From Discostella pseudostelligera (lineage: Eukaryota > Bacillariophyta > Thalassiosirophyceae > Thalassiosirales > Thalassiosiraceae): a DNA stretch of 18,937 nt. Below, piece after piece: positions 1 to 11,600 of the stretch. Location of the stretch: positions 1-18,937 of the forward strand of contig JALLBK010000510.1 of assembly GCA_036940085.1 (NCBI GenBank). The letters run 5' to 3'. The translations under genes were made by a program, and so were the position numbers. The notes under the pieces were generated by a model, which searched no databases, was not told the DNA's origin, and worked only from the letters and a program-made list of their open reading frames with translations. Every line of letters starts with the position of its first letter. Position 1 is the first letter of the stretch.

Positions 1-698
1 CCAAGTGCCAGTAGCGTACTTCTGTCAGGGTAACAATTGTTACCTAAACCTTGAAAATATGTTTTTCTTTTTTTTCTTCATGAGGAAAGCTAGCGGTAGG
101 AAAATCATATCTCAAGATATAAGGAAGAAAAGTTCCTCGGGTCCACAGGAGGAATCAGTATTTGCTGCCTAAAAGTCGGATAAGGCAAACTAATAAAGGC
201 AGCAGCTGGTGACGCGTTTGTGACGTGGCTTCTGATATTTTAAAATAGATATTTGAAATTGATATTTGAAATATTGAAAAGATACTTAAAGATCCTACTG
301 ACCATATACGATATCTGATAGGAGTGTATCTACAGGTATCTACCTCCCCCATCCATCCGACCTCCGCCCTCGCTCCGCCCCGGACAGACACGAAGGAGAA
401 AGATAGTCCTAGAGAAAAGAACAAAAGTGGACAGTCGACATCAATTGGCAACACTGGCTACATAGGGGCTGTTAGAAACGTCGCCAAACTTCTTCGATTC
501 CATGCGTGTCCTTCCCGCCGCACACAATACAACAGCATTCACCATTCACCAGTAACGTGACACCCTTGTAATAGTGCGATTGCAGCCCCTGCCACTGCCT
601 CTCATCATCACCAGAGACAATCACCCTCTCGCCAAGCTCGAGATCCGCCGCCGCCGTATCAGCTCATCGTTTATAACCTCTCTCATAATTATCAAGCA
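1..698. other. 5' flank of the AP2/Tudor gene, no gene seen
   Basis: No supported gene lies here. The open frames on both strands are short and show no recognisable domain. The stretch holds a T-rich run near 61-77 and A/T-rich short repeats around 240-290 (a 'gatatttgaaat'-like unit occurs twice). A TGA at 558-560 is in frame with the downstream ATG at 699, with no ATG between them, so 699 is the first possible start in that frame. The promoter and 5' UTR of the downstream gene should lie here, but I see no convincing TATA element. Confidence 0.6.
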
Positions 699-3600
699 AT
701 GCGGCTTAGTTCAATCGCAATGTCCGCGATGGACGCCCTGGGTTGGGAGGAGGAGCAAGTGGCGTTGGCTACTCTGACTTCGACTTCGACCTCCATCGAT
801 TTCAGCCATGGCAATGACGACGATGAAGTTAGCAACATGGATACGGACTCGGGCCACGACAGCGACAGTGACTTCGACAACGACAGCAGTAATGGCGAGG
901 CTGAGGAGGACGAGGAGGAGGATTCGCCATTCAATGTGGCCGAATATTCTCCAATCAAACGGGAAGAAATTCTAAAAACACCGATCATCAGTACTAGCAA
1001 TGCCAACATCAACAAAAGAGGTAATCGCGACTGCAGAAAGAGCCACCAGAGCTACGTCAACATCCACATCGACAGGGGGGACAGCAACCACGATAATAAT
1101 GGTAGCAACAGCAACAATAACAGCAATACCGACAACAACGAAAAGCAATACCCTCTATCCCATCTAAAGCCATTCTTTGATGTTGGCACTGCCGTCTACG
1201 GCCCCTGGTGGCCACAAGAGCGACAAATATGCTGCGATGAATGGTTCCCAGGCAAAATTGTTTCCTACAAAGAATTCCCATCCTCCAGTCCCTACGGCCC
1301 ACGGCGCAAATACACAATCCATTATGATGATGGGGACATTTTAGAAGATGTCGAGGATCACTATGTATTTTCAAAAGAAGATTATTTAGTCCTTTTTCGA
1401 AGACAGGTGGGGATTCGATGCGAACTCGATACCAATTATGCAGATGATCTATGGGCGAGTCTGGTGGGATTTTATGTTGTGAAATTGGATGGGGTAGATG
1501 TGAAATTTGCGAGGTTCGTTGGTACGTCGTTATTGGATACCTTTTCAGTATTCATGTCCCTCTCGTGTCGATCGTCTCATTACGATGAAATTGTCTTCTC
1601 TCGTTCTCTCTTTGTCAGATGCCATGGATGCCTACGATAACCATATCATTCAACTAAAGGGAGAGAGCATCCGAAAAAAGGATCTCAATAGACCAGAGAA
1701 GTATCAAGAGTTGTTTGCATCCTCGTCGGCAAAAAAAACGACTAAACCACCGCAATGTGCATCATCGACAAGGAAACCTCGATCCAGTCTTCCGCCTGAA
1801 TTGTTATCGTCGTCTTCGTCGTCACCAGCATCTTCAGCTGCCGTTGCAGCAGCAGCATCATCATCACCAACAACATCATCGCCTAATAGACTTCCTCCTG
1901 GCTTTTCATCATCGGAATCGGAGTCGGAAGCTCAACCGACAAATAGAAGATGCGGTCCTCGTCACAAATCATCGCTGCTGTCGTCATCGTCCTCATCAGT
2001 ATCATCCCCAACACCCAAACCAACTTCACGAGATCGTCCAGAGAGAACATCTACTGAATCGGTGACAAAGAGAAGAGGAAGACGACCGAAATCAAAAATG
2101 TCATTGTCATCATCAGCTTTACTCTCATCCTCCACACCAACTCCCGAATCAACTACCACGCCACGAAATCAGCGTCGAAAGAATAACAAATCTCCGCCGT
2201 CGGAAGTTTCAACAGCTTCTGTAGTAACACCCAAAACAGTCTCAGTGCCACGAAAACGACAAAAGAAATCTCTACCCTCCAAGTACCACGGTGTCTCCTA
2301 CAGCAAGATCGACAAGAAATATGAGGCCCAAATCGAATACAAGAACATTTTCCACTCGCTGGGGTTGTACAAGTTCGAAGCCGATGCGGCGCTTGCCTAC
2401 GATATGGGTTGCAAGCTCCTTTGGAATCGTACTGCTGCTGTCGCCGCTGCAGCAAAGGCAGCAGCAGCATCACCATCATTGCACGCCGTTGCACAGTCGG
2501 ATCCTCATTCGTACCCTGCCACTAGTTTTAGATGGAAAGAATCCTACGAAGAAGCTATTCAAGAAGAAATGACCAATGCCAACCGCAAACGCATCAATGT
2601 TGAATCGAGTTATCACAAAGTGTCCAAATCTGTGGAGGCTTTTGTATCCAAGATACTTTTTGCCGCCGAGGAGGAGAAGCTACGGTCTCTATTGGACAAC
2701 GACAAGTCTGGTAATGATTATGGAAATGCGAGTGCTGCTCAATTTGATTTCACCATCTCCACGCCTCCTTCCATCGTAGCTACGGAGACTTCTGTCGATA
2801 ACAACGACATTGAAACTAATGGTACCAAATTTCGGCTTCTTCGTGACGAGGAGAACAGTGCTCCTACCTCCCAACGCAAAAGAAAGTCTGGCAGCGTCGA
2901 CGAAGCATTGGCGGATACGAATGATAATCAAGGTGACATACATGCGAGTGCTGAATTTGAACCCGCCATATCCTCGCCCCCCACCGTGTCTAGTGGGGCT
3001 ATTGTTGACAGCAACGACTTCGAATCTAATGGTACTAGTCGTCTGCTGCTTCATGACGAGGATAGCAGTGATCCTTCATCCCAACACAATAAGAAGTCTG
3101 GCAATGTCAACGAGGAGTTGGAAGGTACCATTGATGATGTAGACTCAGACACGAGCGCGGAATTCGAACTCACCACCTCCGAGCTTCCTGCCACAGCTAT
3201 GTACACTACAGATGACAGCATCGACGTTAAACCTAACGGTACAACTAGCACTCCGCGTCTTGACGGTGATATCAGTGCTTCTACATCCCAACGCAAAGAG
3301 AAGGTTGGCAATGACGACGAGGAGTTGGAGGGTACGAATGATTATGACGACGTAGATGATACGAGTGATGAATTTGAATTCACCCTCTCTCCCACCACTG
3401 CTAGGAAGACGACTTCTGCTGAAAGTAACGCCAGCAAAGCGAATGGTACTAGCCGTCAGCTTTTTCGAGACGAGGATAACAATGCGTTGGCAAAAAAGTA
3501 CGCGAAGTTCTTGCATCCACTGACAGGAAGCGCATTCCTTGAGTATTACAAAAAAAGTATCCGCGAGATTCTCACAGGGGAGCCATCGATGAATAATTTG

Positions 3601-3837
3601 CACGCTCAGAAAGGTGATGAGGTCTTGGGAAATGGTACGAATGGACAATGTCATGATGAGCACGAGGAAGACGAAGATGACGATTGCTCACTTTTCTCTG
3701 ATGGCTGTGGAGGAAAGTCGGATGATGATGACAATTGCTCACTTTTCTCTGACGGCTGTGGAGGAGAGGATTCTGAAGATGACGATTGCTCACTCTTCTC
3801 TGATTCAAGTCACATGACTCCGCAAGGATGTTTGTGA
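699..3837 (+). CDS. AP2 domain protein with N-terminal Tudor-like domain
   Basis: Two exons, 699-1521 and 1619-3837, give 1013 aa. The 97-base intron has donor GGTACGTC and acceptor TTTGTCAG and is phase 1; joining makes codon GAT and removes an otherwise unrelated exon-1 tail. In order: acidic Asp/Glu/Ser stretch (about 37-75); Asn-rich run (about 128-148); Tudor-like fold (about 158-235) with DVGTAVYG, WFPGKIV, YTIHYDDGD and EDYLVLF; Ser/Ala-rich disorder; basic KRRGRRPKSK at 425-434, resembling an AT-hook; AP2 domain (495-545) with SKYHGVSY, YEAQI, LGLYKFEADAALAYD; two tandem-repeat sets; acidic C-terminus. AP2 domains bind DNA and Tudor-like folds often read modified histone or protein tails, so a chromatin-associated regulator is likely (inference). 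A single AP2 domain is seen. Start 699 is the first in-frame ATG after a TGA; ATG 720 is a possible alternative. Confidence 0.85.
1172..1403 (+). other. Tudor-like domain segment
   Basis: Encodes residues about 158-235 of the AP2 protein. The aromatic and acidic pattern is visible in order: V-Y-G-x-W-W, then D-E-W-F-P-G-K-I-V, then Y-T-I-H-Y-D-D-G-D followed by an E-D-V pair. This matches the strand order of Tudor/Agenet-type folds, where a W/Y cage reads methylated lysine or arginine. Assignment is by eye from the pattern; the exact subfamily (Tudor, PWWP, Agenet) is not resolved. Confidence 0.6.
2278..2430 (+). other. AP2/ERF-type DNA-binding domain segment
   Basis: Residues about 495-545. 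The AP2 landmarks are all present: SKYHGV at the first strand, K-x-Y-E-A-Q-I in the second, H-S-L-G-L-Y in the third, and an amphipathic helix with E-A-D-A-A-L-A-Y-D. The domain is slightly short of the plant ERF length of about 60 residues. Outside plants, AP2 domains occur in algae, apicomplexans and homing endonucleases; no endonuclease motif accompanies this one, so a transcription-factor role is more likely. Confidence 0.85.
2737..3492 (+). repeat. Four degenerate ~70-residue tandem protein repeats
   Basis: Units begin at 2737, 2950, 3157 and 3367 (residues 648, 719, 788, 858), with lengths of 71, 69 and 70 residues and a truncated fourth. Each starts [AD]-x-F-[DE]-x-[TA]-x-S and continues with N-G-T, a D-E/D-G-[DE]-x-S block, S-Q-[RH]-x-x-K-[SV]-G and an acidic E-[AE]-L-x-x-T segment. 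The copies have diverged by substitution with small length changes, which points to internal duplication followed by drift. No known fold is recognised; the composition (Ser, Asp, Asn, Thr) suggests disorder. Confidence 0.85.
3676..3810 (+). repeat. Three acidic CSLFSD tandem repeats
   Basis: Units begin near 3676, 3721 and 3772. Each contains an acidic run followed by [DN]-C-S-L-F-S-D; the first two continue with G-C-G-G. The bases are almost identical between copies, unlike the older 70-residue repeats upstream, so this array arose more recently or is under stronger constraint. An acidic patch with bulky hydrophobics (L-F) is typical of short linear interaction or transactivation motifs; that role is inference. 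Confidence 0.85.
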
Positions 3838-4109
3838 TGTTCGGAGCCTCCTCTATTTCATTTTATGTCTTGACATTCCATAGAAAATTAACTCGCCCAA
3901 CACCACGTTGCGCTATACGTTAGAAGAGGGAACTCATACATAATTGTTTTAGACCATTATCTGCGTCTATTTTCCTTATCTCTACTCTACTTATAATACA
4001 ATGTCGGGAAGCGAGTTTTTACTATCATCTACGATGCCTGCCCTCTCACGAGTGAGGAGGCGGCCAAGTTTGGGTTGCCGATGCTAAGTCGGCGAGTAAG
4101 CATTATTCA
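3838..4109. other. Convergent intergenic gap with inverted repeats
   Basis: This 272-base gap separates the stop of the AP2 gene (+) from the stop of the DUF1800-DUF1501 gene (-), so both 3' UTRs must fit or overlap here. It is A/T-rich to about 4010. A short inverted repeat, CTCAC-GA-GTGAG, lies at 4045-4056. A longer one starts at 4093 and runs into the neighbouring stop codon. No coding sequence was recognised. Confidence 0.6.
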
Positions 4110-4116
4110 TTACTCG
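4093..4116 (-). other. Stem-loop spanning the DUF1800-DUF1501 stop codon
   Basis: CGAGTAA at 4093-4099 and TTACTCG at 4110-4116 are perfect reverse complements with a 10-base A/T-rich loop. In the minus-strand mRNA the 5' arm contains the last Glu codon and the TAA stop, and the 3' arm is in the 3' UTR. It could aid 3' end formation, or be chance; a 7-bp arm pair is modest evidence. Confidence 0.4.
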
Positions 4117-5620
4117 AACAAATCCGCTTGACTAAAGATATTCGATGCAAAGTTGTTCTGCAAACAACAAGAAATGAGGGTTAGCCTTTAAGTCATAATC
4201 AGATTACCTTCGCGTCCATTCTTGACTCGTAAGCACGTACCTTGTTTGGAAGGATTGAATTCCTGTTCGCTGCATTGACGCCGAACCACTCTGCAAGTCC
4301 GTTCCAAACACCTTCCCAAGGAGTGGTCGGAATTAGACGGCCTCTGCCGATGTTGAGCTTTCCATCGTCTGTCAAATCGTCGGGGTATTTACCATGAACC
4401 TTCCCGCCCTTTACACTACCTCCCAAGATGAAGTGATTGCCACTGAAGAGCGAGAGAATTCGTTGATTAGTAAATATGTCCATGGTCAACTATCATCAGT
4501 GCGTTATCTCAGTTTTACTTACCCCCATGCGTGGTCTGTCCCCAGACCATTTGATGTCAAAGTGCGGCCGAACTCAGATGCAGACAAAATCTATGAAACA
4601 GAAGTTTAAATGCGACGAGGTCAGGAAATGTACACGATAATAGTAGGATGAAATTGGATCAGAGACACATACCGTCACATTGTTCCAGATGTTTTGGGCG
4701 ACCATTTCAGTTTTGAAGCAACCAATGGCATCGTCGATTTGCTTAAGCAGTGCAGCTAGTTCGGGCCCGTTATCACTGTGAGTATCAAATCCACCGATGT
4801 CTGTGTAGAAAACGTCGCGAAGTGCTACTAATCCATCCCGATTCTTCGTTAGGCGCGCAACTTGGTGAAACTGAGAAGCGATGTCGGTGTCTAATGCATC
4901 GAAACAAGCAGCGTTGGTAACATCAGTGCTCCCAATAACGTCACCCAAAAGACGAGTTCGGTAGATACTATTCGTCATCGAGGCCGAAAATGTTTCGCCA
5001 TGTATTGATGTTGCCAAGTTTTTGGATAGCGCCTCGATGTTAGCCTCATATGGCTCCACGAGATAGTTGAACGTTGAGACACCCCAACCAGAAAGAATAT
5101 CAGCAGGCCTTGACACTCCTGGTGCCCCCTCCAAAATCTTTGGCGTTCCGCTGATGGAGTATCCATGAAATATTTCTTTTCCTGATTGAATATTGAGAGC
5201 GTCACCGATTCGACCGAGGACACCACCCGCCGATGAATCCTGAGCAAACACAGTTTGGGTGATTACGGTTTGAGTATTGTGTGCAAAGAGAGAAATAGGT
5301 ACTGGCTTGGATCCTGCTTCAAACTCAGTCTTGTTCAACGGCATCACAAGCGGACCGACGTTTGCGACCCAGGATGCATCACCGCTTGCGTAGAGATTGC
5401 GGATATTGACAAGAGAGCTATGGAGGCCAAAAGAGTTGCATGGTTGGTTGCTCGTGCTAGTGTCAATGGGCAGCAAGTTTGCCGATGGGATGGCAACGTC
5501 ACCTCGAACGCTCAGATACTGAGCGTGCAGTGGCACACACCCTGAGGTGGGTGCTAACATCGAGTAGCTATCGCTTGCCCCGCTCATGAACAAGTATACG
5601 ATCGCCTTATATCCTACAAC
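4110..5620 (-). other. DUF1501 domain, exons 14-17
   Basis: Residues about 1843-2261. It starts Y-K-A-I-V-Y-L-F-M-S-G-A-S-D-S-Y, followed by F-G-L-H-S-S-L, H-N-T-Q-T-V, S-A-G-G-V-L-G-R, GGFDTH (2116-2121), S-E-F-G-R-T (2161-2166), G-T-D-H-A-W-G-G-N-H (2173-2182) and a final I-L-P-N-K-N-N-F. The Asp/His motifs GGFDTH and TDHAWGGNH correspond to the putative metal-site residues of this family. The short terminal exon 4110-4157 is needed to supply the conserved end; reading through its intron instead gives an unrelated tail ending at 4199. Confidence 0.9.
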
Positions 5621-8600
5621 GGGAGGAGGCGTTTGCGGCACTGTGATGTTCGGTATAGGTCTCGCGGAAGTTGAGGATGAGGAACTATCGAACAAGTTGT
5701 TGGTTATGTGAAATTCAGGAACAGCAGAATAATGTTTCAGTACTGCTTTTAGTGCCTTGTAGTCTGGATTGCTTCCCGTCCGAGCACCGGTGTAGACCTG
5801 AGCAAGAATTGCTCTGTTGGCTGAGTGGAGTCTTCCACCTGTGAGTAAAAGATCAATGTCGTTGATTACCGTTGCAACGTTTGCCCCATTCACGTTGGTC
5901 TGGCCACCCCATGATGGTGGTTTCCATCGTAAGGTAAGAGGGACTTCTGCAAATCCACAGTCGAATCTGCCACCATCTGGATAGTCTGTGAAGAGAGAGA
6001 CAGAGTGACGATACGCAAAATAAGTTTAACGGAAATTCAAATGCATGACAGATCCACAGTCTCACTTACCAGGCATGATATATCGGGATTTGTCATCTCC
6101 AAACCCTTGCCACCACTCACAGTCAGAGAGGCCAAAATCGGGCAAGCTAAAAAGACCGTTGACGAATGCAAGTAGTTTTGGAGTGTCAAATAGCTGTGTT
6201 TCCGGCGCGTACAAGCCCTTGTTGAGGACGGGTCCGATAGGCTGGTATTCATTCAAAAAGAAACTAAAAACTGATGGAGCTTTGAATGCTTCCTGTCCGA
6301 GGCCTCGATCAAGTAAATACATCATACTGATCTCACGTTTTGCACCAGAAGCAGTAGACAACTCCATGCTACGAAACATGTGCATGATTTTGAGCAACGG
6401 TTCACGGGATCGGCCGTGGTTGGCATCGTCGTCAAGTGTTGTAGAGCGAGCTTCCCTGTCCAGTATGATAGCAGCTACCATAGCCTCCATATCTCCATAT
6501 TTGCCAGATCCAAATGTTATGCCATCACTGGAAAATGAGCCTGTTCTAAAGGCATCGGCGGCAACTTTTACAAAACGAGGACTTGGATTTGAAGTGACAA
6601 GGCTTTGGATTACCTTTGTTGCAATAAATGGAGCTGTATTCGGATGCAGTGCGTATGATTGCAGGATTGCATCAGTTTCGTACAGACCGTCCCGTTGTGT
6701 TTGGTCAATTGGCGAATTGAACATTGGTGGATTGCGGAAGCTGTGGACACCTCCGACACTGACAGTTGATTTTGAATTGGAGAGAAACAAAGTCTCTCCC
6801 GTCAGAGGGTGAGTAACTTCGAAAAGTGTCTCGATGTCAAACGCATTTCCAATATTGGCGTCAGATGTCACAGCTTTGCGAGCGTATATTTTCAATCCGG
6901 TAATGGAGCAGAGTGGCGCAGTGCAAACAGTGTAGTGACCAGCATTGTAGCGACTGGGGTCTGTGGCGCCAATGTAAAGCGATAATAGTACATCAGATGC
7001 GCTGGGAACCTGAGATCCATCAAATGCTACAGTCGTCTGAACACTTGTGCTGCAGATGCAGGTGTTGTCGTGAACTTCACAAGTGGCAATCCCTCCACAA
7101 TTTGAAGCGGCTTGTGGATAGGTTCCAGAACTCCAAAATACGCCGAAGTATGTCCCTGAATGAAGGATGGATAGTCTCGTTAGAGTGGCCACCATGTATG
7201 GCATACGGCAACACACTTTTTTTCTTACCTTTGTCAACTGCGACCCTCTCTTTGACAGTGTTTGATGGCACGGAGTGAATAATAGCAACGTTTCCATAAA
7301 GGTCGATTTGCGCTTTCATACTGCACGGATCGCTAGTCCACGAGAAGCGCAGCCCAGGGGATGATTGTATGGACCAGTCGCCTTGTCCATAGGAGGTATC
7401 GGTGCCGCAGTCCCAGTTGATGTTTACGGTTGACCAAGAACATGTGGAGTACCCTACTCCATATTTGCTACATCGATCTGATGCAGTTTTATATGATGTT
7501 CTCTCTCCCTTGAACACGCAGATGTTGATGGGAGAGCCACTAGCGTTACAGCACTGAACAACAAAAAGTACGAGCAACTGAGTTTAGCATTGGTCGAGTT
7601 AATGAAGTCAACAACAATAAAATGCGTGAACTTACTGTTGTACCAGCCACCGCAAATCGCGAGTCAGCACACATTGCTTTATTTCCATAATCTCCTCCAA
7701 TCTCTTTGACGGTATTCATGTTACCAGCTTCTGGATACGCCATCTGAACGCAAGGCGCCCGTTTGTACTCATACCAAATGGGAGCTAAAGGAGGAGATCA
7801 TTCATTGAGAAGCTGTAGATATATGGATAAATGACACGACCAGGAAGATGAAACTCACACATCGTCGGCGAATGGTCTAAGCGAACTGTTCTGGGCTCGT
7901 CCATGCTGCACTCGCAAGGAAGAGTGGGGTGAGCTGTTCCGTCCCAAATTGCTTGCCCAGCGTTGCAAGTTCCATCACAAGCGATGTCCTCGTCGAGTAC
8001 AACAGTGCTCCGAAACTCGCATTTACCGGTAAGAAGATTACGATTGCACAGCTTACGGAAGAGATTTGACGTGGTAGGGCTGAGGACCATTCGAGGACTC
8101 CACGTCTCTGGATCTGCCCACCAACTTTGAAGTACAGACATGTGTGAGCATCACGTCAATGCACGGAGTAAAGACTAATGAAGGATCGTGCACTTACTCC
8201 GGATCTTGTTTTCCCAACAAACTCTGCGAATCCTCTCGGAACTCCCATACTGCACCTTTTCGTAGCCATGGTTTATCCGGCATTGCATCACACCTCGGAA
8301 CCTGTCCCGACGAGGAGACGTGTAAGCAATTGCAAAAAATTGGGAACTATAGAAATGAGAGTGATTGTCCTTACCTGGTCTCCAATGTACCCTCTTTTGC
8401 CATCCACAAGTAGAGTCTGCTTAGGAAACACGTCTTTGGGCCGGCATCGTGAGAATCAAATCTAAGTTGCGTTTTATTCAGCATCAGACGTAGAAATCAA
8501 ACGTACCTCTGCCCTCGGAAGTGGGGAGTATCATTGGATCAACCTTATTTGTCACCCATTCCTACAATGATTTTAGGTAGAAAGGAAGTTCATGAGAGAC

Positions 8601-11600
8601 CGCAAAGAATAAATCCATAAGGTGGCAGCAGACCGTGAATACTCACATGGCTCCACTCCGGCTCGATGTTGTCCCTCTCCACCTCTCGAATGTGAAAATT
8701 TGTCCATCCGCGAGAGAAGTTGATAATATCATCATTGGTGTAAGTGGGTATTGACTCGCCGGTGGCAGGATCAATTTTATGTGTACCGTCCTGGTTGAGC
8801 ATAAAGAGTCCTATCGAAAATAATTGCATGATTTCCTGTAGTGAACAAACATTGAGTTGCACGGTGAGGAGAACTGAGGCCAAGTACAAACAGATTCAAC
8901 AATGCTGACAATTCACATACCCGTGCAAAGTTTTCATCAGGGAACAGGGTCACTCCGTTCTTTTCGACCTGGTATGCAAGCGACTTTGAACCTGACCATC
9001 GAATTTACGAGCAAGATCTCATGAGTTGATGCATCAATGAAGTAAGTGACTACATAACATCAACAATGGTTTCTTACTCTCAAATGTCAGCATGAGTCCC
9101 ATAAGTGGAGAAAATGCCACTTCCCTCAGTAGCTCAAAGAAAGAAGAGCCGAATGCATGGCGAACAAATATATCATAATACGCCGACCATGGCTCAGAAA
9201 CTCCCTCCAGATCAATGCTTTTCTCCGAAACCACATAAATACTTGCCAATGCCCATGCCACACGGTGGCGAAGCTGATCAGGTGCTGTCATCGTTACAGT
9301 ATTCCAAATCATCTTACTAGCAACCCAACGCTCGTGGTCTTGGTCAAGTGTGGTGGGATACTCCTCTTCAGCATCGCCCCACTTCTGGAGGAGATATTGA
9401 TGGCCCTTGGAAGGGTCGTTACTCACTTCTCCTGGCGAGCCACACACTTCGACGAGATCTCCACTATTAGCAACAATCGTGCCGCCAAGTCCCTTGGTGA
9501 TTGCATTAACAGACTTGGCGGAATCAGGAAGATTATCAAAGGAAACCCTGAATGATAGGATCACACAATAGATGAGGAATTTACAAACAATAGGACACAA
9601 TGATCGAGATATTGAGTGGTACTTTACCTGTCACCCCATGCACCAACAAGGTCTTTCTCAAATCTCCACCGATTGTTATGAAAGTTCCACTCATGAAACG
9701 GCCAAGGAGGATAGTTGAGCGTTACCGAATCTTCGAGATTGGCCGCGAGTTTATTTTCCGCCACGGCCGCGATGGGATTGGCTTTCGATTCACGAAAGTA
9801 CCGTACATTGCCTGGGTGGTTGACTGCCCAATCATTCATAACGAAGACACTCCACTCCTTCTCGTAGGTATGCGTCCAGCAAGAGAGGGTGTTAGTGCTG
9901 GGTATCGTCACTGTGAACGTCCCACCGAGCGCAGCATTACTCGCGTCGGTACATCCCAACGACATATCGTGCAGATCAATCACTCGTTTGCTCGCTTGAT
10001 CACTGGTAGAGAGCGATGTAAGACGTGTTTTAATTGCGTTGGCAATGGTTGGAAAGGCTGTACTTTTGTTCAATGAGCATCCCGACCCATCTCCAGCGGC
10101 ATTCTTGCGAACGAATCGATTGTACCATGATGAGCAAGGTGATGGCGTATCCAACAATGGTAGGTTCTGAATACGATACACATACTTTCCATCCAGTTCA
10201 TAGAATTTGCGCAAGTTGGTGGCATCCAACGTAACGGCCCCATTGAATCGAGGAGCACTGCAATCAGATCGGATGTGGCATGTATTCTCATTCAAAAAAG
10301 TTTTGGGAACTTGGGGGCATTTCCCATCGAGCAAACGCTTTCGTTCGGTAGTGCTGCCATCGGTATTCTTGTACAATTCCACACGACGGTCCTCGACATA
10401 GTAGAGACCGGAGGCATTGTCCTTCACAAAGTTGGGCCAAGTGAGTTTGAAGTTGTCACATGTACTTGGTGCCACGACATCTTGCAATATCTTGGCATCA
10501 ATTACATTGGGGTCGGACATGGACACGAGATTCACAGTAGGAAAAGTATTTGGACTGCTAAAGTACACCGCGGGCATATCAATGGCCGTCATACTAGTAG
10601 CACATGCCGTCGAACTCGTGGCAACATACAATTTGCCTTTTTTGGTAGGTCCCTGAACAAAGCTGGACATTAAATCATTCCGACAAATCACGTAGGATGT
10701 TGACGGAAGGCTGAATTGTACCGATGGTTTCGTTGTCACTTCCGTTCGAGTAATGCCATCAATTTTGAGTAACCATGTTCCTGTGCCCGAAGCCTCCTCG
10801 ACAATTGTCTTTCCAATATCTCTCCATCGATTGAATGCATATCGATTCCAACGACTACCCTGTTCACAAGCAAGACGTGTCCCATGATGATGCAAATCAT
10901 TCTTTGTGTAGGCATTGGCACGTTGACGATAATGGGCACGTAAAAGAGTAGGTTCCATGTCCATTTGTGCTTGAACCCATGATGCCGCGTTTGGATGACC
11001 CATGGCCTCAAGGAGTGACGTCTGCGTTGGACCGTACGTTCCTTGTAGGAGTAACTTGGCCGCAGTTCGATTTGCCGGTAGTGCAGGTGGTGTGAATTGG
11101 TGGAGGATGTAATGCATAGCAGTGGAGCCAGAGTGTGGAGGAAGTGTCACCGAGCATGTTCCTGAATTGCAGTTCACGGGCAGTAGTAATGGATGAAGTG
11201 TTTCGTAGGGGTGGGCGTCATAACTTCGTGCCACAGGAACTGCATCATCATTGTCAGCAGATACTTGAGACATGGTAATTAACATGTTGGCTTGACTTTG
11301 AGGCAAAATCACTGTCAAAGAGACGCTCGGATTGGGAACGATTTGCACGCCGATCTGTGCAGTGATTGTCGTTGTGGGGCTCCTGGATGGGCTCTAGAGG
11401 CGCAGTATGGGTGAAGATGACAAATGGTTAGTGATGAATTAGTACAATGAGAGATAACTTGAGTATCACATATCCATGCATTTGAATAAGACGATCGTTA
11501 CTCACGTTCGTTGGACTAGACGACAGCACTGGCTTCTTCGATGGTGCACTAGTTGGTGATACCGTCGGTACAGATGTCGGTTTGGCCGATGGAGTAGAAG

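Noticed and set aside
155..454. 99-codon ORF on the minus strand in the 5' flank
   Set aside because: No domain, low-complexity composition, and it overlaps the probable promoter of the AP2 gene.
1522..1640. Continuation of the first AP2 exon to a stop at 1640
   Set aside because: The tail is unlike protein. A GT-AG intron at 1522-1618 with pyrimidine-rich end joins two long frames in phase.
1715..2065. His/Gln-rich ORF inside the AP2 gene
   Set aside because: Frame-shifted reading of the Ser-codon microsatellite (TCA/TCG runs); the true frame is the AP2 protein.
4199..4240. Read-through end of the DUF1501 frame to a stop at 4199
   Set aside because: The donor GTACGT at 4240 and acceptor TTTGCAG at 4158 lead to a short exon that restores the conserved L-P-N-x-N-N-F ending.
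6045..6812. 255-codon plus-strand ORF
   Set aside because: Antisense shadow of the DUF1800 exon 6070-7155, which has clear family motifs on the minus strand.
8462..8464. TTAG acceptor for the exon beginning near 8461
   Set aside because: It would bring a TAA into frame after 13 codons and loses the R-D-V-F-P-K motif.
8144..8465. Overlapping plus-strand ORFs of about 90 codons
   Set aside because: Antisense to minus-strand exons 8 and 9; no domain and no independent support.
9600..10076. 158-codon plus-strand ORF
   Set aside because: Shadow of the long minus-strand exon 9628-11393.
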